Below are positions 59,600 to 64,000 of a stretch of 64,000 nt of DNA, piece by piece (position 1 is the first letter of the stretch; each line of letters starts with the position of its first letter). The DNA is from Tritrichomonas musculus (lineage: Eukaryota > Parabasalia > Tritrichomonadida > Tritrichomonadidae): contig JAPFFF010000012.1 of NCBI GenBank assembly GCA_039105265.1, positions 3,410,001-3,474,000 of the forward strand. The letters run 5' to 3'. A model generated the notes under the pieces. That model saw only the letters and a program-made list of their open reading frames with translations, had not been told where the DNA came from and ran no database searches. The position numbers and the translations under genes are program-made.

Positions 59600-61756
59600 A
59601 TGCAATCAAATCACAATCCTGATCAAAAAGCAATCTATACTTCGCCTAATCAGTCGAAAAACAAACCTTTAGCTCAAGATATACATTTGATTCATTCAAA
59701 TGTCGATGAAAATTCAAAAACACTAAAAACTTTAGTTGACTGTATTCCAAGTGATATTTTACTTAGTACATTACCCGATTTTTTGATGATTGAGGAAGCT
59801 AGTAAAAAAATTTCTGCAGATTCAGAAAATTTTAATGATACTTCACAGCAAGTTTCTCAATCATCGAATAAAAGCAGCCTAGAAGCAAATTTTGAATACA
59901 AAAATAAAGAAGAAATAAGCAATCAAGAACAAAATAATAATAATAATAATATATTAAATGAAATTGATACACTATCATCCACAATAAATACCAATTCAGT
60001 TCTTATTAATGCATTGCTTGACTCAATTCCTCTCGATCTTTTGTCAGATATGCCTGATCTCAACAAAATTAGCCCTCTAAACAGAGACCAAATAAGCATT
60101 CAAAAAAATCAAACTAAGCCGAGCAATACCAAAGAAATTCCATCAAACGAAAACAATTCCAAATCACAGCCTCTTGAACCGAAAGCAGCGGTTAACCGCG
60201 ATTTATTAAATGGAGAAAAAAAAAGTAAAAAATCTCTGCAGCCAAATAACAACAGAAAAATTGTTAAGCTCTCATCGTCATACATTTTCCCAGTAAAAAT
60301 AACGCACGAAAATAGTAAACTAAGCATCTTCCCCACTAGCAGTACGAATAACATCTTTTGGAGGCCGAAAAATCAAAGATTTTCGATCTCGCAGCAAAAG
60401 AAAATTCAGTTTCTCAAATTCACATCAAATCAACCGAAAAATAACCGTCAAAATCAGATCACTTCAAATTATAATATAATGACATCGGTTTCATCTGATC
60501 CCCTTCCTGGGCAGCCTTCGAGAGACACCGGCTTCAGCAAATCTGACGTCTTCATCATTGTCAACGTCCTTCCAGTCGGATTTTTGGATGTGATTGAAAA
60601 AGTGGAAAGTTTTCCATACGATTTTTCTGGTATCGTCGGAAGAGTTGACATTCTGCCATCCTCGATCCAGCATCAGCAAGAAGCAAATAACGAAGAGATC
60701 GAAGAAGAAGATAATCAAGATGATAAAACAGAGAATGATGATGAAAATAAAGTTGAAAATGAAACTGAAGAAAATGATGAAAATAAAGTTGAAAATGAAA
60801 CTGAAGAAAATGATGAAAATAAAGTTGAAAATGAAACTGAAGAAAATGATGGAATTAAAGTTGAAAATGAAACTGAAGAAAATGATGAAAATAAAGTTGA
60901 AAATGAAACTGAAGAAAATGATGAAAATAAAGTTGAAAATGAAACTGAAGAAAATGATGGAATTAAAGTTGAAAATGAAACTGAAGAAAATGATGGAATT
61001 AAAGTTGAAAATGAAACTGAAGAAAATGATGAAAATAAAGTTGAAAATGACGATGAAAATAAAATTGAAAACGAAACTGAAGAAAATGACGATGAAAACG
61101 AAGATTCGAATATAGAAAATAAAGAGGACAATCAAGAAGAGCCAAACGAAGACATTGAAAAGAAAGAGCAAGAAATCGAAAAGGAAGAAGAAGAGAAAGA
61201 CAATCGCAACACAAATGAAATCATTGAAAAAACAGAAATTTCAAACGAGGAAGACAACGTCGGAGAAGAGCTCAAAGTCATCATCATCGAGGAGGAAGAG
61301 GACGAAAGCCAAGATATTGCCCAAAGTGACATCAAAGAGCGCCAAGTCTCCATTCCAGATATAGGTAACAGCGAGTCCAGCAGTTTGCAGATCATCGAGA
61401 AGACTGAAGAAGAAGAAAGCAACGAATTTTCAAACCGACAGATTTTCTTCAAAGGCGGCCAATTCTTCGTGGACAACATGAAGATCAGCATTCGTGTAGA
61501 GAAGCAGACGACTCACAATTCAAAGACGGATTCTGAAGTGAAAAGTTTCGAAGGCGATCTTCAAGGCGCTCAAGAATTCATCCAGCACAACATGTCTGAC
61601 AATGTTGCACATGGTGCATTAATGAACATGCTGCAAAATGATGAACATCAATTCATTCAAGGTGGGAAAACAAGCAGTGTCTCTTATTCAAGTCAAAGAA
61701 AAGTGAATTATGTCACAAGTACAACAACAACAACTAAAAAAATCATAAAAAAATGA
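59600..61756 (+). CDS. Acidic, Asn/Glu-rich repeat protein of unknown function, 718 aa
   Basis: Largely disordered. Residues 1-375 are Asn/Ser/Lys-rich with two similar blocks (LKTLVDCIPSDILLSTLPD near 48 and LINALLDSIPLDLLSDMPD near 135). A middle segment reads VFIIVNVLPVGFLDVIEKVE. From ~380 to 500 there are about ten tandem 12-residue units EENDENKVENET (variant EENDGIKVENET), encoded by 36-bp DNA repeats (60736-61090). More acidic coiled-coil-like sequence follows, then a folded-looking C-terminus (IFFKGGQFFVDNMKISIRVEKQ) and a Thr/Lys tail (STTTTTKKIIKK). No signal peptide. Could be a cytoskeletal or nuclear scaffold protein; not recognised. Confidence 0.75.
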   Translation: MQSNHNPDQKAIYTSPNQSKNKPLAQDIHLIHSNVDENSKTLKTLVDCIPSDILLSTLPDFLMIEEASKKISADSENFNDTSQQVSQSSNKSSLEANFEYKNKEEISNQEQNNNNNNILNEIDTLSSTINTNSVLINALLDSIPLDLLSDMPDLNKISPLNRDQISIQKNQTKPSNTKEIPSNENNSKSQPLEPKAAVNRDLLNGEKKSKKSLQPNNNRKIVKLSSSYIFPVKITHENSKLSIFPTSSTNNIFWRPKNQRFSISQQKKIQFLKFTSNQPKNNRQNQITSNYNIMTSVSSDPLPGQPSRDTGFSKSDVFIIVNVLPVGFLDVIEKVESFPYDFSGIVGRVDILPSSIQHQQEANNEEIEEEDNQDDKTENDDENKVENETEENDENKVENETEENDENKVENETEENDGIKVENETEENDENKVENETEENDENKVENETEENDGIKVENETEENDGIKVENETEENDENKVENDDENKIENETEENDDENEDSNIENKEDNQEEPNEDIEKKEQEIEKEEEEKDNRNTNEIIEKTEISNEEDNVGEELKVIIIEEEEDESQDIAQSDIKERQVSIPDIGNSESSSLQIIEKTEEEESNEFSNRQIFFKGGQFFVDNMKISIRVEKQTTHNSKTDSEVKSFEGDLQGAQEFIQHNMSDNVAHGALMNMLQNDEHQFIQGGKTSSVSYSSQRKVNYVTSTTTTTKKIIKK
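60736..61090 (+). repeat. 36-bp tandem coding repeat, about ten copies
   Basis: Unit GAAAATGATGAAAATAAAGT followed by TGAAAATGAAACTGAA. Two versions (GATGAAAATAAA and GATGGAATTAAA) alternate irregularly, indicating unit-by-unit expansion. The lack of stops in the complementary strand is a by-product of the repeat. Confidence 0.85.
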
Positions 61757-62004
61757 AAGATATATTTAAAGATCCACTTAAAATGTTAATGAATACCTTA
61801 AGAAACTAATAATTTTTAGTTTATAATGTTTGAATCCTGATTATTATATTATATTTGATATAATTTTCATTGATTTTTTATATTTATTTATATAATATAT
61901 AAATGTTAAAAATATTTTTTAATTTTTTTTTAATATTTAATTGATTTTTGATGAAGATATTTTTATTTTCAATGGTATTTCTTTGTCTTTGAATTTGAGC
62001 ATCA
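61757..62004. other. Intergenic, AT-rich, leader of the beta-helix protein
   Basis: Non-coding; TCAATGGTATTTC near 61968 is a possible but weak Inr. Confidence 0.35.
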
Positions 62005-64000
62005 ATGGCCAATTTTAATAAATTTGAAATGTTTATATTTCTTTTCATTTTTAGATCTTTTTCGATATTTATTGACTGTAACCTTTCTTTAGGAAGTACA
62101 TTAATTAATTTTTCAAACGACATTATCACGATTGCAGGATCTACAGATGAAAATTTTATTAAAATTTATATTGATGATCCAAATATTTTAAATCACGAAA
62201 TCAAAATAATATTTAATAATTTATTCATTAATTTAACAGATAAAATTCCCTTGGAAATTGATGGTAATGTAGTTATATCTATTATCGAAATGATTGGTAA
62301 CAACCAATTCATTTCTTTAAAAGAAGATTCAATTTTAATTTCAGAGAATTCAGAACTTTTTCTTAACAAAGGTTCAATTTCACTATCATCACCGAAATCT
62401 TTGATTGGTGGCAATAGTAGCAACGTTCATATTAATTCGGTAACGCTTAATCCAAAGCCAATTGAAAATTCAATTGAATTTGGAATCATTTCACAACGGA
62501 TTTCAATGATTGATTCAAATATTTCAATGCAGACTCAATATGACACAATTGGTGGCAACTATTGCACAAGCATCACAATTGAGAACAGCCACATCTATTC
62601 AAAAAGTGAAAAAGGTTCATCCATTGGAAAAAGTGGAAAATCAATTTCTTCCAAAAAAAGTGATGGTGAAAACTATGATCCAATTGACCTTTACATTTTC
62701 AATTCAACTATTGAATCGCATTCAAATAATGGGCCTGCAATTGGCCAACAAAGCGAGCTCGGTTCTCTCCAGATCACTCAATCGCATGTAAACGCATCAT
62801 CTTTTGGATATTTCTGTGCAGTTGGCGGTTGTAAATCGGTTAATATTTTATCGTCAGCAGTTTACGCATCTAGCTATCATGGTGCCCCGATAGGTGGCCC
62901 TGGGATTGAAACCCTCTACAACACAATCACAACGAACATCACAAACTCGTCAGTTGAAGCCTACGCGCTCCACGAAGGGACAGAAATGAACACAGAAGCT
63001 TCTGCGATTGGCGGCGGAAAGTCTGACATTTGCCATATTTACATCAGATTCTCTTCTGTTGTTGCCATGTCTGAGGGAACCGGTGCTGCAATTGGAGGCG
63101 GAAATTTCGGTGTTCGTCCGATCATTGAAATTAGTGATTCTGAAGTTTGGGCGAAAGCGACGAGTTACACATCGCCTGGAATCGGAGGAGGCAATGCTGC
63201 TGACTTTGATTACATAAGAATAGTTAGATCAAATGTAACTGCATATTCAGGGTTGAGTGCAGCAGCCATTGGCGCGTGCATCATGTATTCAGGCAATTTT
63301 ATTTGGATTGAAGATTCAATAATAAACGCTTTTTCTGATGAATTCGGTGCCGCTATCGGCGGTGCCAGATCGACAACCGATCCTTTAAACATCACCATCA
63401 TCAACTCCTCTGTTTATGCTGTTGCAGGTGGGCAAAGACCATCCGCAATTCCACAAGGCGCGGCCATTGGAGGCGGTTGTCAATCGACCAGCACTGAGAC
63501 GATGCTTTTCGGAAATCTTTACGCTTTTGATTCAAACATAACCGCCATTTCTGGCGGTTATGGATCAGCGATAGGAGGAGGTTATAACCAAGGTATTGGT
63601 GAAATCATTTTCATCAACTGTCAAGTTGTTGCTGTTTCCGATTTAAACCGTTCTGCGTCACTTTTTCCTATGAAAAAAGTCATCCCTTTTGAAAACAATC
63701 CCGGCGCTGGAATCGGAACAGGAGGCTCTCAATACTATCCGCCAGGCAGCCGTGTATCGAATGCAAACGGCAACATTACATTTATCAATTGTTCATTTAT
63801 CGATGTTTACGGTGGCTCTGTTGAAAAACACTCAAATACGGTTTCGCATTCAGAATCATCAAAAAGTGTCAACTGGCATGCCGCATCAGGCATCGGACTC
63901 GGTGGAATTAGGCCTCATACAATTGAAGACTCGAATCTTAGCATTTCTTTCATTAATTGCAATAATGTAAGCATTTATGGAGGAAGTGGATTTGATGATT
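62005..64000 (+). CDS. Gly-rich beta-helix (Pmp-like) surface protein, 5' part (runs off right edge)
   Basis: The plus strand is open from an ATG at 62005 to the window edge (665 residues). An in-frame TGA at 61996 limits the start; ATG 62029 is an alternative giving MFIFLFIFRSFSIFIDC. Either start yields a signal peptide. The mature part is a right-handed beta-helix pattern: each turn of ~35-40 residues ends in AAIGGG/GAPIGG/PGIGGG and carries SxVxAxS or INSSVYA strands (GAAIGGGNFGVRPIIEISDSEVWA; ASAIGGGKSDICHIYIRFSSVVA). This is the architecture of polymorphic outer-membrane-like (Pmp) and related surface proteins of trichomonads. Many NxS/T sites suggest glycosylation. GC content rises strongly after ~62,880, with no break in frame. 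Confidence 0.85.
   Translation, partial: MANFNKFEMFIFLFIFRSFSIFIDCNLSLGSTLINFSNDIITIAGSTDENFIKIYIDDPNILNHEIKIIFNNLFINLTDKIPLEIDGNVVISIIEMIGNNQFISLKEDSILISENSELFLNKGSISLSSPKSLIGGNSSNVHINSVTLNPKPIENSIEFGIISQRISMIDSNISMQTQYDTIGGNYCTSITIENSHIYSKSEKGSSIGKSGKSISSKKSDGENYDPIDLYIFNSTIESHSNNGPAIGQQSELGSLQITQSHVNASSFGYFCAVGGCKSVNILSSAVYASSYHGAPIGGPGIETLYNTITTNITNSSVEAYALHEGTEMNTEASAIGGGKSDICHIYIRFSSVVAMSEGTGAAIGGGNFGVRPIIEISDSEVWAKATSYTSPGIGGGNAADFDYIRIVRSNVTAYSGLSAAAIGACIMYSGNFIWIEDSIINAFSDEFGAAIGGARSTTDPLNITIINSSVYAVAGGQRPSAIPQGAAIGGGCQSTSTETMLFGNLYAFDSNITAISGGYGSAIGGGYNQGIGEIIFINCQVVAVSDLNRSASLFPMKKVIPFENNPGAGIGTGGSQYYPPGSRVSNANGNITFINCSFIDVYGGSVEKHSNTVSHSESSKSVNWHAASGIGLGGIRPHTIEDSNLSISFINCNNVSIYGGSGFDD

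Noticed and set aside
60491-61171. 226-codon minus-strand frame (Phe/Ile-rich) and a plus-strand Lys/Met-rich frame over the acidic repeats
   Set aside because: By-products of a 36-bp repeat whose length is a multiple of three; low-complexity and antisense to the supported gene.

Overview
The window looks like nuclear DNA of a trichomonad (Parabasalia), most probably a very AT-rich species such as a Tritrichomonas relative. The evidence is the gene families: TKL kinases fused to Sel1 repeats, BspA-like LRR_5 proteins, F5/8-type-C proteins, ankyrin relics and cysteine-rich surface proteins. Genes are intronless, 5' leaders appear very short, and several starts are preceded by an Inr-like TCAY(T/W)..CATT motif. 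An apparently whole Maverick/Polinton element, typical of these genomes, is also present. The species assignment is inference; no rRNA or other marker is present.

Layout. 1-717 is the 5' part of a secreted protein gene running off the left edge. About 950-14,300 is a gene desert of DNA-transposon debris. Its core (2737-9855) is a Russian-doll nest: an outer TA-flanked element is interrupted by at least four further inverted-repeat elements, one of which carries another inside it. 14,323-31,803 is a 17.5 kb Polinton with near-identical terminal inverted repeats and a 5-bp target duplication. It carries polymerase, nuclease, integrase, packaging ATPase, capsid-type genes and two fibre-like genes. 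31,809-34,500 is again transposon-rich. 34,500-38,800 holds a decayed TKL-Sel1 kinase and an ankyrin pseudogene. 39,092-43,912 is an intact 1606-residue TKL-Sel1 kinase. Then follow a cupin (44,525-44,821), a BspA-like LRR protein (45,568-46,920, minus), a tRNA-Ser(UGA) (47,306-47,388, minus), a PPP phosphatase (47,579-49,027, minus), a 1109-residue cysteine-rich membrane protein (50,552-53,881, minus), an F5/8C protein (56,005-56,925) with a decayed relative beside it, a decayed Sel1 protein (57,700-59,240), an acidic repeat protein (59,600-61,756), and the 5' part of a large Gly-rich beta-helix surface protein (62,005 to the right edge).

How the genes work together. The host genes are not an operon; they are separately promoted members of the expanded signalling (kinase, phosphatase, Sel1, ankyrin) and surface (BspA, Cys-rich, beta-helix) repertoires. 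The Polinton is one coherent unit: replication (protein-primed PolB), integration (integrase), packaging (FtsK/HerA-type ATPase), capsid and candidate host-attachment fibres. The most novel feature I see is the fibre locus on its minus strand (21,672-24,508). There a membrane-anchored, phage-tail-fibre-like repeat protein encloses a DUF285/BspA-like leucine-rich domain of the kind trichomonads themselves use as surface proteins.

Two genes reaching the window edges (1-717 minus and 62,005-64,000 plus) were found by reading the open frames directly.
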